A stretch of 43,731 bases of DNA. Origin: Akkermansiaceae bacterium (GTDB lineage: Bacteria; Verrucomicrobiota; Verrucomicrobiia; Verrucomicrobiales; Akkermansiaceae). A program made the translations under genes and the position numbers. The notes under the pieces were generated by a model. It made no database searches. It was not told the origin of the DNA and saw nothing but the letters and a program-made list of their open reading frames with translations. The DNA lies in assembly GCA_905182475.1 (NCBI GenBank), contig CAJJBR010000120.1, forward strand, positions 1 through 43,731, in the 5' to 3' direction. Shown here in pieces: positions 7,851 through 18,126 of this stretch. Position 1 is the first letter of the stretch; every line of letters begins with the position of its first letter.

Positions 7851-8294
7851 GGGGAGTTACGGGGGATTCGTTAAAGCTAAAATTCTGAAATGAAGAAGCT
7901 TCCGCAGAACGCCGGGATCGGGCGGAATCCGCAGGCTTCAGATCGCTCTACACTCGGCGCGAGCATAGCTTTCTAGGCAGCTTTGCCAATAATCATTTTG
8001 GCCGTCGATTTTTAAACTTCGCCGGGCGGCTCAGATGTATACGAGAACCATGGTGCGAGCGTTCTCCAATTGAATTTCAGTGGCCTGTATGTCGGGCTTT
8101 GATCTGTAAAATGATACCATGTGTCTTGGCATCACATTTCTTCGAGTTCTTTCAACTTTCTCGCGTGGCTTCCATCCTTTCCGCCACCTATTAAGCGACT
8201 AACAACTCCGATTTCCGTGAGGCAATAAAACTGCACCAATCACGCCTGACTCATTTTATATAACTTCCACCTTGAATTCCACCCCCCCTGACTC
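7851..8294. other. Gene-free stretch of about 440 bases
   Basis: No convincing coding frame, RNA gene or long repeat was found. The stretch carries scattered stops in all frames and lies between two secreted-protein genes, one of them broken. It may be decayed sequence together with the promoter of the 8313-9140 gene. Confidence 0.5.
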
Positions 8295-8312
8295 ATGGTA
8301 TTCCTAATCGTC

Positions 8313-9140
8313 ATGAAACATTCATTCACCTCCCTCGCCATCGCGGCTTTCGCGCTCACCGCAGCCCTCCCCACCCGCGCCGATCTTCCTATGCTGAAAG
8401 AAGAGCCCTGGCTCGGATCTTTCATCGCCTTCAAGGATCGCGGCGCACGCTTCCTCCTTAGCTCCAAGGGCAACAGCATGTTCGAACCTCTCAAGCGAGA
8501 TGGCAAACCCATCGCCGTCACCAACCCCGTGAAGGTCAAGTTCGATATCATCGAGACCCTCCCCGACGGAAAAACTGTCCGCAAGAAGATCGATGACGAC
8601 TTCTACACCAGCGACAGCCCCGCCGTCCTCGACCCCAAGGAACCCGTCACCATCCGCGGCACCATCACCGGCGACGCAAAATTCGAGATCACTGTCAGCG
8701 AGGACAAGGGAGCAGTCTGCCTCTCCGGTCGCATCACCGACAAGGGCAGCTTGAAAAACCCTCTTCACCTCGCCATCTCCATCGATTTTCTCCCCTACAA
8801 ATACAGCAGCGGCGGCGACACCGATGAACAGAAGAAGAAGTTCAAGAAAAAAGCCCGGCGCGACGAGATCCGCCTCGATCTCGACAACCGCGAGCGAAGC
8901 AAGCTCGACTTCCTCGACACCATGAACCCCGCCAAGGAGATCAAGGACGGCTTCATCGCCGCCGAAGTCCGCACCAAAGGCTACGGAGGCCTCCGCTGGA
9001 ACCTCACCGCCTCGGAGAATTCCAAGCTCCGATTCGAGGACAAGGGCGAGCGCCCACTCTATGAAGGCTTCTCCATCTACTGGACTATTAACGAAGGCGC
9101 CGACCCCGCCGCCGAGAAATTCTCCATCAAACACAACTAA
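8313..9140 (+). CDS. Secreted protein of unknown function
   Basis: ATG 8313 gives a 275-residue protein with a clear signal peptide (MKHSFTSLAIAAFALTAALPTRA). An earlier in-frame ATG at 8295 would add MVFLIV. The mature part is rich in Lys, Asp and Ser and looks like beta-sandwich segments (FDIIETLPDGKTV, VTIRGTITGDAKFEITVSED). A very basic stretch (DEQKKKFKKKARRDE) lies near residue 175. No catalytic motif or known domain is recognised. It stands alone, with no close neighbours in the same direction except pepA 107 bases downstream. Confidence 0.7.
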   Translation: MKHSFTSLAIAAFALTAALPTRADLPMLKEEPWLGSFIAFKDRGARFLLSSKGNSMFEPLKRDGKPIAVTNPVKVKFDIIETLPDGKTVRKKIDDDFYTSDSPAVLDPKEPVTIRGTITGDAKFEITVSEDKGAVCLSGRITDKGSLKNPLHLAISIDFLPYKYSSGGDTDEQKKKFKKKARRDEIRLDLDNRERSKLDFLDTMNPAKEIKDGFIAAEVRTKGYGGLRWNLTASENSKLRFEDKGERPLYEGFSIYWTINEGADPAAEKFSIKHN

Positions 9141-9247
9141 TGCCCACTTCCTGCCCGACCGCTGAGCGGGATCTGATGGCACTATATAAATGGGGTCAGG
9201 AATAAATTGATCTGGAGTTTCGAAGTCAGTTTGGGCATCACTTTGCT

Positions 9248-10702
9248 ATGAAGATCTCCTACAAGACTCTCGCCGGGAAAGTGACCAAGACCGATTTATT
9301 GGTGGTGTTATCAGCGAAAGGAAAGAAGCCGAAACTGCCGAAGGATGTTACAATTTCGGAGAAGGTTCTTTCATCGTTTGGAGGAAAAACCCGGGAGGCC
9401 CGTTTTACGGATGCCATCGATGGGCCGGCGGAGCGGGTTTTAATGATTGGGTTGGGAGAAGGAAAAGAAGTAGATCCCGAAACGGTTCGGAGGGCGGCGG
9501 CGATTGCGGTGAAGAAGGCTGAAAAAACGGACGCGGAGTCGGTGACTTTTTGGGTCGATTCTCTCGACGAAAAGCAGGCCGGAGTGCTGGGTCAGGCTTT
9601 GACCGAAGGTGCGGTAATGGGAGCGTATCAATTGAATGACTTTAAAAGTGATCCCAAGAAGATCTCTTTGAAAAAAGTTGTGATTCAAGCTTCGGCGGAT
9701 TTCAAAAAGGGAGCGAAGCGGGGTGAGATCACGGGTGGTGGTAATGTCTTTGCGCGGCGCTTGCAGGATACTCCGGCGAATAAGATGCGGCCGCGGGATA
9801 TGGTGGCGGAGGCTCGTAAAATCGCGAAAGGATCGTCTAAGGTGTCGGTCAAAATTCTCGATGAGAAGGAAATGGAGAAGTTGGGAATGGGGTCCTTGCT
9901 TTCGGTTTCGCGCGGCTCATCTGAGCCTGCCTATTTGATCCATCTCACTTACAAGCCGGCCAAAAAAGCGAAGCGGAAGATCTGTTTTGTGGGCAAGGGA
10001 CTGACTTTTGATTCGGGTGGTATTAGCATCAAGCCCTCGGCGCGGATGGATGAGATGAAATACGACATGTCCGGGGGCGCGGCGGTGCTGGGAGCGTTTC
10101 ATGCACTCGCGGCACTGGATCCGGATGTCGAAGTTCACGGGCTGGTTCCGACCTCGGAGAACATGGTGGATGCAAGTGCGGTGAAGCCGGGCGATATTGT
10201 GACCGCGAGCAATGGCATGACGATTGAGGTACTCAATACCGACGCGGAAGGGCGTTTAATTTTGGCGGATGCGCTTGCTTATGCCGATAAGACGATCAAG
10301 CCGGATGCGATGATCGATTTGGCGACTTTGACCGGTGCGGTGGTGGTGGCATTGGGCCACGAGCTGACCGGGGTAATGGGGAATGACGAGCCGCTGATTC
10401 AGGCTTTGGTTGATTCAGGCAAGACAACCAGTGAAGCCGTGTGGCCTCTGCCTATCATTGATTTCCACAAGCAAGACATGAAGGGCGCAGTCGGTGATTT
10501 GAAGAACATCGGAGGAGCTGGAACGGGCGCGGGATCATCGACAGCGGGAGCCTTTCTTTCCAACTTCGTGGGGAAGACTCCGTGGGCTCACCTCGACATT
10601 GCCGGGACGGCTTGGGGTGCGACTGATCGCGACTATCAAGGAGGATCTTGGGGGACGGGCGTGGGAGTACGGCTTTTGCTAGACTATGCGGAAAAGCAGT
10701 AG
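9248..10702 (+). CDS. pepA: Leucyl aminopeptidase (M17 family, PepA)
   Basis: This 484-residue cytosolic metallo-aminopeptidase removes N-terminal residues from peptides using two metal ions. The N-terminal domain (about 1-165) is the variable Rossmann-like part. The C-terminal catalytic domain has the hallmarks GKGLTFDSGGISIKPS, DMSGGAAVLGAFHAL, the diagnostic NTDAEGRL, and a late AGAGTGAGSSTAGAFLSNFV. The metal-binding and catalytic residues expected in these blocks (Lys, Asp, Glu, Arg) are present. Start ATG 9248 fits the family. Codon use at its start is more A/G-rich than its C-rich neighbours. Confidence 0.95.
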   Translation: MKISYKTLAGKVTKTDLLVVLSAKGKKPKLPKDVTISEKVLSSFGGKTREARFTDAIDGPAERVLMIGLGEGKEVDPETVRRAAAIAVKKAEKTDAESVTFWVDSLDEKQAGVLGQALTEGAVMGAYQLNDFKSDPKKISLKKVVIQASADFKKGAKRGEITGGGNVFARRLQDTPANKMRPRDMVAEARKIAKGSSKVSVKILDEKEMEKLGMGSLLSVSRGSSEPAYLIHLTYKPAKKAKRKICFVGKGLTFDSGGISIKPSARMDEMKYDMSGGAAVLGAFHALAALDPDVEVHGLVPTSENMVDASAVKPGDIVTASNGMTIEVLNTDAEGRLILADALAYADKTIKPDAMIDLATLTGAVVVALGHELTGVMGNDEPLIQALVDSGKTTSEAVWPLPIIDFHKQDMKGAVGDLKNIGGAGTGAGSSTAGAFLSNFVGKTPWAHLDIAGTAWGATDRDYQGGSWGTGVGVRLLLDYAEKQ

Positions 10703-10797
10703 GAAAGTTTGAAACGCTAACTCTTCGGTCTTGGAGACACCTAAACCTCGATTACTGCTAAGAATTACGCAGCTCAAGGTCACTCGGTGGCTGCATA

Positions 10798-11815
10798 TTA
10801 TTCCTTCCCGCGCTTGTTCTTTTTTTTCGAATCGCGAGCTGCATTGGGATACTTCGGGGCACCTCCACCGTAGGGCATGGCATCGAAATCAAAACCAGCT
10901 CCGCCTGTACGGCGGGGGGGTCGCCGGCAGCTTTCAGTTCGGCGGTGAGTTGGTTAGAGGTCTGTTTGAGCTGATCCGCGTAGGCTGCGTCGCCAGCAAC
11001 ATTGTGCAACTGATGGGAATCCTTTTTCAAATCGAAGAGCTCATCGGCTGGACGTTTGGCGAAGCACCATTGGTAGGCCTGACGATGCGCCTCGTCTTTG
11101 TCTTTGTTGTCGATGATGTAGCTCTTGGTCGGACCGTTGTCGGTATCGGCGTACCACGCGCCGGGGATGGCCGTGTTTTCCCAGTTCGGCGTTCCGTTCG
11201 GCCAGCGATCGGTGACGTAGTTGCGAATGTAGAGAAAGTCATGATTGCGAATCGCCGCGACGGATAGCCACCCATGTCGGGAGCTTCCTGACTCGGCACG
11301 TGGCGCTCTTTTCCGTTCAGAATGAATGGCCGCAGCGCGGCATCCCCTTTGCCTTCGACCACGGCCGGGAGCAGGCTGCGGCCGGTCATCGCTTCTGGTA
11401 TTGTTAGTCCCGCCGTCGCCAGAAAAGTCGGAGCCAGATCGATCAGGCTAACGAAGCCGTCGAGAACCTGGCCGGATTTCACCTTCGCGCCCCAACGCAT
11501 CGCCAGCGGAACCTGCGTTCCACAATCGTAGAGGATACTTTTGCAGCGCGGGAAAGGCATGCCGTGATCGCCGGTCATGATCGAGTTCCGGCACGGCGTG
11601 CACGACGGCGAGGAAACATAGGCGTGCTGGAACAACACACCTTCTTTCGCGATCCTGTCGAAGGTCGGAGTTTTTACCACTTGATCTCCGTAGGCTCCGG
11701 CATGCGGCCAGCCCCAGTCATCGGCGATGCAGAACAGGATATTCGGGCGGTCGGCGACGAAGGCGAGGGAAGAGGAAAAAATGGCAACAAAGAGAAGGAT
11801 AATTCGAGTAAACAT
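10798..11815 (-). pseudogene. Sulfatase (S1 type), broken by an internal deletion and two frameshifts
   Basis: The frame starts with a signal peptide (MFTRIILLFVAIFSSSLA) and the sulfatase start (RPNILFCIADDWGWPHAGAYG). It includes the modification motif SCTPCRNSIMTG, in which Cys72 would become formylglycine. It then jumps straight into a C-terminal region (DHGMPFPRCKS), so about 200 central residues that normally lie between are missing (junction near 11569). A frameshift near 11254-11259 then moves the tail (HDFLYIRNY, AYQWCFAKRPADELFDLKKDS) to another frame. A second frameshift at a run of seven C (plus-strand G, 10914-10920) separates the last segment (FDFDAMPYGGGAPKYPN), which ends at TAA 10800-10798. 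Sulfatases of this group remove sulfate from polysaccharides. This copy cannot be functional. Confidence 0.85.
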
Positions 11816-11894
11816 AATTGATTATTGCTAGTAATTCACTTTTTTCGGGTAAGGTGTCGGAGCGGAGCTTAGGGTATCGCCAGAGGCATTTTTT

Positions 11895-13172
11895 ATGACA
11901 GCAAAAGGTTCATTACGGAAATTTAGATTGGGCGCACTTTCTGTGTTTCCAATCCTGTTCGCAGGAATTCCTATCGCCGCTCAGCCAGCGGCCAGCGGAT
12001 GGGAGGCGAAAGAGAGTGTGATCAAAAGCTCCACCAAGTCGCGCGCCGGAATGAATTTCGAGGAGTCCCGCGTGCCGAAATACCAACTGCCTGACCCGCT
12101 CATATCGGAAGACGGCAAGCCGGTCGCAACTCCTCAGGAATGGACGACAGTCAGGCGACCTGCTCTCCTGCAATTGTTCCGCGAAAACATTTACGGTGTC
12201 CGGCCGACAACCAAGTATGAGGTCGGTTATAAGGAAGTCGGACGGAGGGAAAACGCCTTCGGCATCGGCGCGACGGCGCGACAAATCCGAGCGACGATCA
12301 CCGCGCGCGGGAAGTCCCATTCATTCGATTTCGTCATCGTCGTCCCGCAGTTGGAAAACCCCGCGCCGGTGATCGTCCACATCAACAACCGTTACCTGAT
12401 CCCACTCGACAAGGCGGTTGACGAGTCCGATCCGTTCTGGCCGGTGGAGAAACTTGTGCGTCGTGGCTATGCCACGGCCGGATTCCACACTTCGGATGTC
12501 GACCCTGACAAGCGCGGCAAATATGCAGAGGGAATCCGTGCCCTGCTGGACGATACTGATTCCGATCCGGCAACCCGCTGGCGATGCCTGTCTTCTTGGG
12601 CCTGGGGTGCGAGCCGGGTTCTGGATTTCGCGATCAAGCAACCGGGAATCGATCCCAAGCGAACCGCAGTCGCCGGAAATTCACGGGCAGGCAAGACCGC
12701 GTTGTGGGCGGGGGTCGAGGATGAGCGGTTTCAGATTACCTACAGCAATGAGTCGGGCTGTGGCGGAGCGGCGCTTTCCAGGCGAGCCTTCGGAGAAACG
12801 GTCGCCCGCATCAACAGGGTCTTCCCCCACTGGTTCTGCGAACGGTTCAAGGCATATGATGATCGCGAGAACGAGATACCCGTCGACCAGCACCAATTGA
12901 TCGCGCTCATCGCGCCACGTGCGGTATATGTTGCCAGTGCGGACGAGGATCTGTGGGCGGATCCCCGGGGCGAATATGCCTCGTTGATCGCAGCCGGACC
13001 GGTGTTCGACCTCCTCGACCTGAAACACATCACCGACCCCGCAATGCCGCAGCTCAACACGCCGCGGCACGTCGGCTCAACCGCTTACCACATCCGAACC
13101 GGCGTCCACAACCTGACCGAACAGGACTGGGGCTACTTCTTGAATTTCGCCGACGGGATTTTCAAAAAGTAG
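11895..13172 (+). CDS. Glucuronoyl esterase (carbohydrate esterase family 15)
   Basis: This 425-residue secreted alpha/beta hydrolase has an N-terminal signal (LGALSVFPILFAGIPIAAQ). The nucleophile elbow is GNSRAGKTALWAG with Ser263, in the CE15 context 'G.SR.GK'. It is followed by the family hallmark NESGCGGAALSRR, then LIALIAPRAVYVASADEDLWADPRGE and a late RTGVHNLTEQDW that carries the likely catalytic His. CE15 enzymes cut the ester between 4-O-methyl-glucuronic acid of xylan and lignin alcohols, or act on similar uronate esters. This fits a polysaccharide-degrading lifestyle. It is divergent from the broken sulfatase, with 79 bases between them. Confidence 0.88.
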   Translation: MTAKGSLRKFRLGALSVFPILFAGIPIAAQPAASGWEAKESVIKSSTKSRAGMNFEESRVPKYQLPDPLISEDGKPVATPQEWTTVRRPALLQLFRENIYGVRPTTKYEVGYKEVGRRENAFGIGATARQIRATITARGKSHSFDFVIVVPQLENPAPVIVHINNRYLIPLDKAVDESDPFWPVEKLVRRGYATAGFHTSDVDPDKRGKYAEGIRALLDDTDSDPATRWRCLSSWAWGASRVLDFAIKQPGIDPKRTAVAGNSRAGKTALWAGVEDERFQITYSNESGCGGAALSRRAFGETVARINRVFPHWFCERFKAYDDRENEIPVDQHQLIALIAPRAVYVASADEDLWADPRGEYASLIAAGPVFDLLDLKHITDPAMPQLNTPRHVGSTAYHIRTGVHNLTEQDWGYFLNFADGIFKK

Positions 13173-13208
13173 GTAATCCCCGAACACGGCATCTAATCGA
13201 TCCAGTGA

Positions 13209-13319
13209 GAGCGGGGAAAGGAACCGTGATTTAAATATTACCTCTGCAACCGCAGCGGAAGCACAGGACGATTCGCCGTGCAGGTCGCGATTTCTAAATC
13301 GCGGTTCCTTTCCCCACTC
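13209..13319. repeat. Inverted repeat, 27-base arms (GAGYGGGGAAAGGAACCG)
   Basis: Arms 13209-13235 and 13293-13319 are inverted copies with three mismatches, around a 57-base spacer. The right arm also overlaps its own small palindrome (GCGATTTCTAAATCGC). The unit sits between the converging esterase and aspS genes. It could be a miniature mobile repeat or a terminator-like structure. Confidence 0.6.
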
Positions 13320-13381
13320 CCAACGCCCTCCTCAAGCACCTCACCCAAAAGAAAATCCCTAGGACAATGCCAGGAAGGAGC

Positions 13382-15172
<1,791 letters not shown>

Positions 15173-15185
15173 GATGAAAAGTAAT

Positions 15186-15668
15186 TAAGAATTTTTAAAC
15201 CGCAGATGGACGGGATGGACGCAGATGGAAGAGATTAAGACGGAGTCACTGATTTTTGTAAAAGGGTGACTCTGCGGAACTCTAGTTTTGAATGTTTGAA
15301 ATTTAGGATAAGGCCAACCTGGAGACGGGTGACGCGGAGGTAGTTGAGCATTTGGCCGATCTCGTGATCGGTGATTCGTTCGATAGTTTTCGTATCGACG
15401 ACAACTTTCTCGAAAACGATGAGATCGGGAATAAACTCGCCGACTTTGACTTCCCGATAATGGATTGGATAGCTGGGCTGTTGAAGAAAGGGAATATCAT
15501 GGTATCCAAAATCCACCACTAAAGCGTTTTCGTAAATTTTCTCACGAAACCCATGACCGACGGAATTGATTACTGAAAACGCGGAACCAATAATCTGTTC
15601 CGTTTCCAAAACATAAATCCCATCTCTTCCATCTGCGTTCATCCCGTCCATCTGCGGTTAAATTCTTA
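15186..15668. mobile_element. 483-bp unit bounded by 47-50-base inverted repeats and filled by a GxxExxY gene
   Basis: The left arm (15186-15235) and right arm (15622-15668) are inverted copies with one substitution and one 3-base indel. Each runs from TAAGAATTT through AACCGCAGATGGACGGGAT to GCAGATGGAAGAGAT. The arms contain the degenerate motif GCAGATGGACG/GCAGATGGAAG in direct repetition. The only gene inside starts in the right arm (first ten codons encoded by repeat) and stops at the inner edge of the left arm. The right arm's last three bases are the hisS stop codon. No transposase and no clear target duplication are seen. Its placement between hisS and aspS suggests insertion into an operon. 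Confidence 0.6.
15235..15651 (-). CDS. GxxExxY-family protein (PD-(D/E)XK-like fold)
   Basis: This 138-residue protein belongs to the small GxxExxY family. The naming motif appears as GFREKIYENAL near residue 33. The later block, FIPDLIVFEKVVVDTKTIERI followed by HEIGQMLNYLRVT, matches the family's 'DLlV...iVE.Ka......h..Q..nYL' pattern, which resembles a nuclease-like core with Asp and Asp/Glu-x-Lys (here DTK). The final part (VGLILNFKHSKLEFRRV) is also typical. The function of the family is not established. The gene completely fills an inverted-repeat-bounded unit, and its N-terminus (MDGMNADGRDG) is translated repeat sequence. The start could also be the second Met. Confidence 0.85.
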   Translation of the reverse strand: MDGMNADGRDGIYVLETEQIIGSAFSVINSVGHGFREKIYENALVVDFGYHDIPFLQQPSYPIHYREVKVGEFIPDLIVFEKVVVDTKTIERITDHEIGQMLNYLRVTRLQVGLILNFKHSKLEFRRVTLLQKSVTPS

Positions 15669-16961
15669 GGCAAGCAAAGGTCCATCGGGTTCGGTGAGGT
15701 GCTGCATCATCCACCCAACCAGTTCGTCCGCATGGCAGGTTTCTTCCGATCGGTTCGCCAGGATCTTAATTTTCACCATCGGAAATTCTTCACCGATGAT
15801 CACTGCAAACCTCGCCCCGCACTTTTCGGCCGACTGGAACTGCTTCGCGACTTTCGCATTCGAAAGGGGAAGATCCACGGAAATCCCTGCACGACGAAGA
15901 TTGGTTACCAATGCGAGAGCATCGGCGCGACGGAATTCATCGGGGATGACCATGTAGGCCTCACAGCCCGCCGCGTTGCGTTGCAGCCATACTTCCATTT
16001 GCATGGCAGTATGCGGGGTTTCTTCGATGAGATTGCGGATCACGTAATCACCCATTGCAAAGCCTGTCGCGGGCATATCGACGGAGCCGTTGGAAATGGT
16101 TCCCACGAGGGTGTCGTAGCGGCCTCCACCGGCCACGGCACGCATCGACTTAGTCGAATCGAAAACCTCGAAAACAACTCCGGTATAATAAGCGAGGCCG
16201 CGGACGATCGAGAGATCCAGTTCCACGAAATCACCAAAGCCTCGTGCTGTGAGATCCACCGAGATTGCTTCGTATGCTTCCGAGGCATTATCCGGGTTGG
16301 ACACAAATGCTTGGACTTCCTCCAGGTTCATTCCGAATGCCGCCAGTTTCTCCTTCAGCACTTCCGGTTTTTCACGCTCCAGCTTGTCAACGAGGCCGAG
16401 GAAATCAGAAATCTTCTCCTCACCGACTCCTTTACCTTCTGCGAATTTCAGCCATGCGTTACGGTCGGATACCCGGACTACGAAATCACCTTCCACAAAA
16501 CCGAAAGAAAGCATCGTTTCGATAGCGAGGGCGATCAGCTCTGCATCCGCGCTTGGTCCAGCTACACCTAGGATATCGACATTGAACTGATGAAACTCAC
16601 GCCCCCTGCCCTTCTGCGGCTTTTCATAACGGAAACACTGGCCGATCTCGAACCACTTAAGCGGTTTCGGATACTGGCGTTGCTCTGCTGCCACGATCCT
16701 CGCCAATGAAGCGGTTACTTCCGGGCGCAGGGTCACATCCCGTCCACCCTGGTCTTCAAAGCGGAAAAGCTGTGAGGAAAGCTCCCCACCGGACTTTTTT
16801 AGATACAGCCCGGTATCCTCAAGGATGGGAGACTCATACTCCACATATCCGCAGCGGCGGGCGACTTTGCGCCAGGTCTCGAACAAATAATTTCTGACCG
16901 CGCATTCACGGGGGGTGAAATCACGGAAACCAGGGAGTGCTTGAAATGTTGAACCAGCCAT
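15666..16961 (-). CDS. hisS: Histidine--tRNA ligase
   Basis: ATG 16961 gives 431 residues, the usual HisRS length. A longer frame to 17123 exists, but the added part is not family-like and runs through a repeat. The N-terminus (STFQALPGFRDFTP) has the usual 'LpGfrDf.P'. Motif 2 regions (LRPEVTASLAR, FRYEKPQKGRGREFHQFN) and the histidine-binding loop (IVRGLAYYTGVVFEVF) are present. The C-terminal anticodon-binding domain starts near residue 330. The enzyme charges tRNA-His. The stop codon TAA lies within the outer end of the inverted repeat of the GxxExxY unit, so insertion may have changed the last codons (DGPLLA). Confidence 0.95.
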   Translation of the reverse strand: MAGSTFQALPGFRDFTPRECAVRNYLFETWRKVARRCGYVEYESPILEDTGLYLKKSGGELSSQLFRFEDQGGRDVTLRPEVTASLARIVAAEQRQYPKPLKWFEIGQCFRYEKPQKGRGREFHQFNVDILGVAGPSADAELIALAIETMLSFGFVEGDFVVRVSDRNAWLKFAEGKGVGEEKISDFLGLVDKLEREKPEVLKEKLAAFGMNLEEVQAFVSNPDNASEAYEAISVDLTARGFGDFVELDLSIVRGLAYYTGVVFEVFDSTKSMRAVAGGGRYDTLVGTISNGSVDMPATGFAMGDYVIRNLIEETPHTAMQMEVWLQRNAAGCEAYMVIPDEFRRADALALVTNLRRAGISVDLPLSNAKVAKQFQSAEKCGARFAVIIGEEFPMVKIKILANRSEETCHADELVGWMMQHLTEPDGPLLA

Positions 16962-17010
16962 TGCGCGGGGCGCGACAATGCACAGCTCCTCCCACATATC
17001 AAGGCAAAGT

Positions 17011-17030
17011 GGCCGCGATCTTCGGTCGCC
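17011..17030. repeat. Second copy of the CGATCTTCGGTCGCC repeat
   Basis: GGCCGCGATCTTCGGTCGCC matches the arm sequence of the hairpin at 957-1008 (GGTGATCTTCGGTCGCC). Only one arm is present here. It lies between the hisS start and tRNA-Glu and supports a dispersed repeat family. Confidence 0.45.
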
Positions 17031-17124
17031 CGAGCCGGCTCTGAAAAAAAATTCGAAAAACATGTCAAATAACCTTGCAACAAACCCGCCACTCCGCTTT
17101 CTTTCCGCCCGCACCGCGATCAAC

Positions 17125-17199
17125 GACCCGTTCGTCTATCGGTTAGGACTCCAGGTTTTCATCCTGGCAAGAAGGGTTCGACTCCCTTACGGGTCGCCA
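17125..17199 (+). tRNA. tRNA-Glu (anticodon TTC), CCA encoded
   Basis: The acceptor arms GACCCGT (17125-17131) and ACGGGTC (17189-17195) pair fully. The anticodon stem CCAGG/CCTGG encloses loop TTTTCAT, giving anticodon TTC, which reads GAA/GAG. The T arm (AGGGTTCGACTCCCT) is standard. Discriminator G17196 is followed by genomic CCA 17197-17199. It is divergent from hisS and followed by a terminator. Confidence 0.96.
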
Positions 17200-17238
17200 T
17201 TGTTTTCTAGGAAACTCTGGTAGTTGATGGTAAAAACA

Positions 17239-17273
17239 GCCTCCGAAAGAGCACACGCTCCCGGAGGCTTTTC
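17239..17273 (+). terminator. Intrinsic terminator after tRNA-Glu
   Basis: GCCTCCG (17239-17245) and CGGAGGC (17262-17268) form a 7-bp GC-rich stem, extended by an A-T pair, followed by TTTTCC. It lies 40 bases after the tRNA and 24 bases before panB, so it should end the tRNA transcript. Confidence 0.75.
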
Positions 17274-17296
17274 CATTTCTACAAATCCAATACTTC

Positions 17297-18067
17297 GTGA
17301 CCTCCCGGGAAAAAACAGTCGTAATTTCAGGAAGCAAAGGTCGTGGCTCCATCGCCGCCCTCACTTGCTATGATTACCCGATGGCTCGGGTTCTTGATGA
17401 AGCGGGTATCGATGTCCTTCTCGTGGGCGACTCACTTGGAATGGTCGTCCTCGGCTATCCGGACACCACACACGTCACACTCGCCCACATACTCCATCAT
17501 CTCGAAGCCGTCGCCCGGGCGAAACCACAGGCACTTGTGATCGCGGATCTTCCCATCAATACCTACGATACCCCGGAGCAGGCACTCGCAACCGCGCAGC
17601 AACTTGTTGCAACCGGTGCCGATGCGGTGAAGCTCGAAGGCGGTGTCCGCCAAGCGGAAAAAGTCCGCGCGATCACCTCGGCAGGGATCGCAGTTTGCGG
17701 CCACCTCGGTATGCTACCCCAGCGCGTCCTCGAAGAAGGTGGCTACTACAAGAAAGGCAAAACCCCTGAACAAACCCAAGCGATCATGCAAGGAGCCAAG
17801 GCACTCATTGACGCAGGGGTCTTCGCCATCGTCCTCGAATCACTCACTCCCACTGCCGCCGAAACGATCACCCGTGAAATTCCCGTTCCTACCATTGGGA
17901 TAGGCTGCGGGGATGCCACCTGCGATGGAGAGATCGCCGTCGTCACCGACCTCCTCGGCTCCTATCCTTGGTTCGTGCCCCCATTTGCAAAACCAGAGGC
18001 AGATCTGTCAGGCGAAACCTCCCACGCAGCAAAAAACTACGTGCGCCGTGTCCGTGCCCAAAAGTAG
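17297..18067 (+). CDS. panB: 3-methyl-2-oxobutanoate hydroxymethyltransferase (PanB)
   Basis: This 256-residue TIM-barrel enzyme performs the first committed step of pantothenate synthesis. It transfers a one-carbon unit from methylene-tetrahydrofolate to 2-oxoisovalerate, giving ketopantoate. The family signatures are ALTCYDYPMARVLDEAGID, LVGDSLGMVVLGYPDTTHVT (metal-binding Asp in GDSLGM), ADLPINTY, AVKLEGG, GHLGMLPQ and TIGIGCGDATCDGEI. Translation starts at GTG 17297, and no ATG fits better. The length and all motifs are normal. Other pantothenate genes are not in the window. Confidence 0.96.
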   Translation: MTSREKTVVISGSKGRGSIAALTCYDYPMARVLDEAGIDVLLVGDSLGMVVLGYPDTTHVTLAHILHHLEAVARAKPQALVIADLPINTYDTPEQALATAQQLVATGADAVKLEGGVRQAEKVRAITSAGIAVCGHLGMLPQRVLEEGGYYKKGKTPEQTQAIMQGAKALIDAGVFAIVLESLTPTAAETITREIPVPTIGIGCGDATCDGEIAVVTDLLGSYPWFVPPFAKPEADLSGETSHAAKNYVRRVRAQK

Positions 18068-18126
18068 CGCGGACTTTAGTTCGCCGCCATCTTCCTTGGA
18101 GTTTAAAATTTTGAGTTAAAAGTTTC

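Noticed and set aside
8322..9182. A 286-codon minus-strand frame opposite the secreted protein at 8313-9140.
   Set aside because: The plus-strand frame has a proper signal peptide and balanced composition. The opposite frame is rich in Gly, Val and acidic residues without motifs.
9181..9247. The string GGGGTCAGGAATAAATTGATC before pepA as a transposase-linked repeat.
   Set aside because: Only one short copy is present, and no partner sequence or transposase lies close by.
16962..17123. Extension of HisRS by 54 residues to an upstream start at 17123.
   Set aside because: The added part runs through a dispersed repeat and the divergent tRNA promoter region, and HisRS normally begins at the LPGFRDF block just after ATG 16961.
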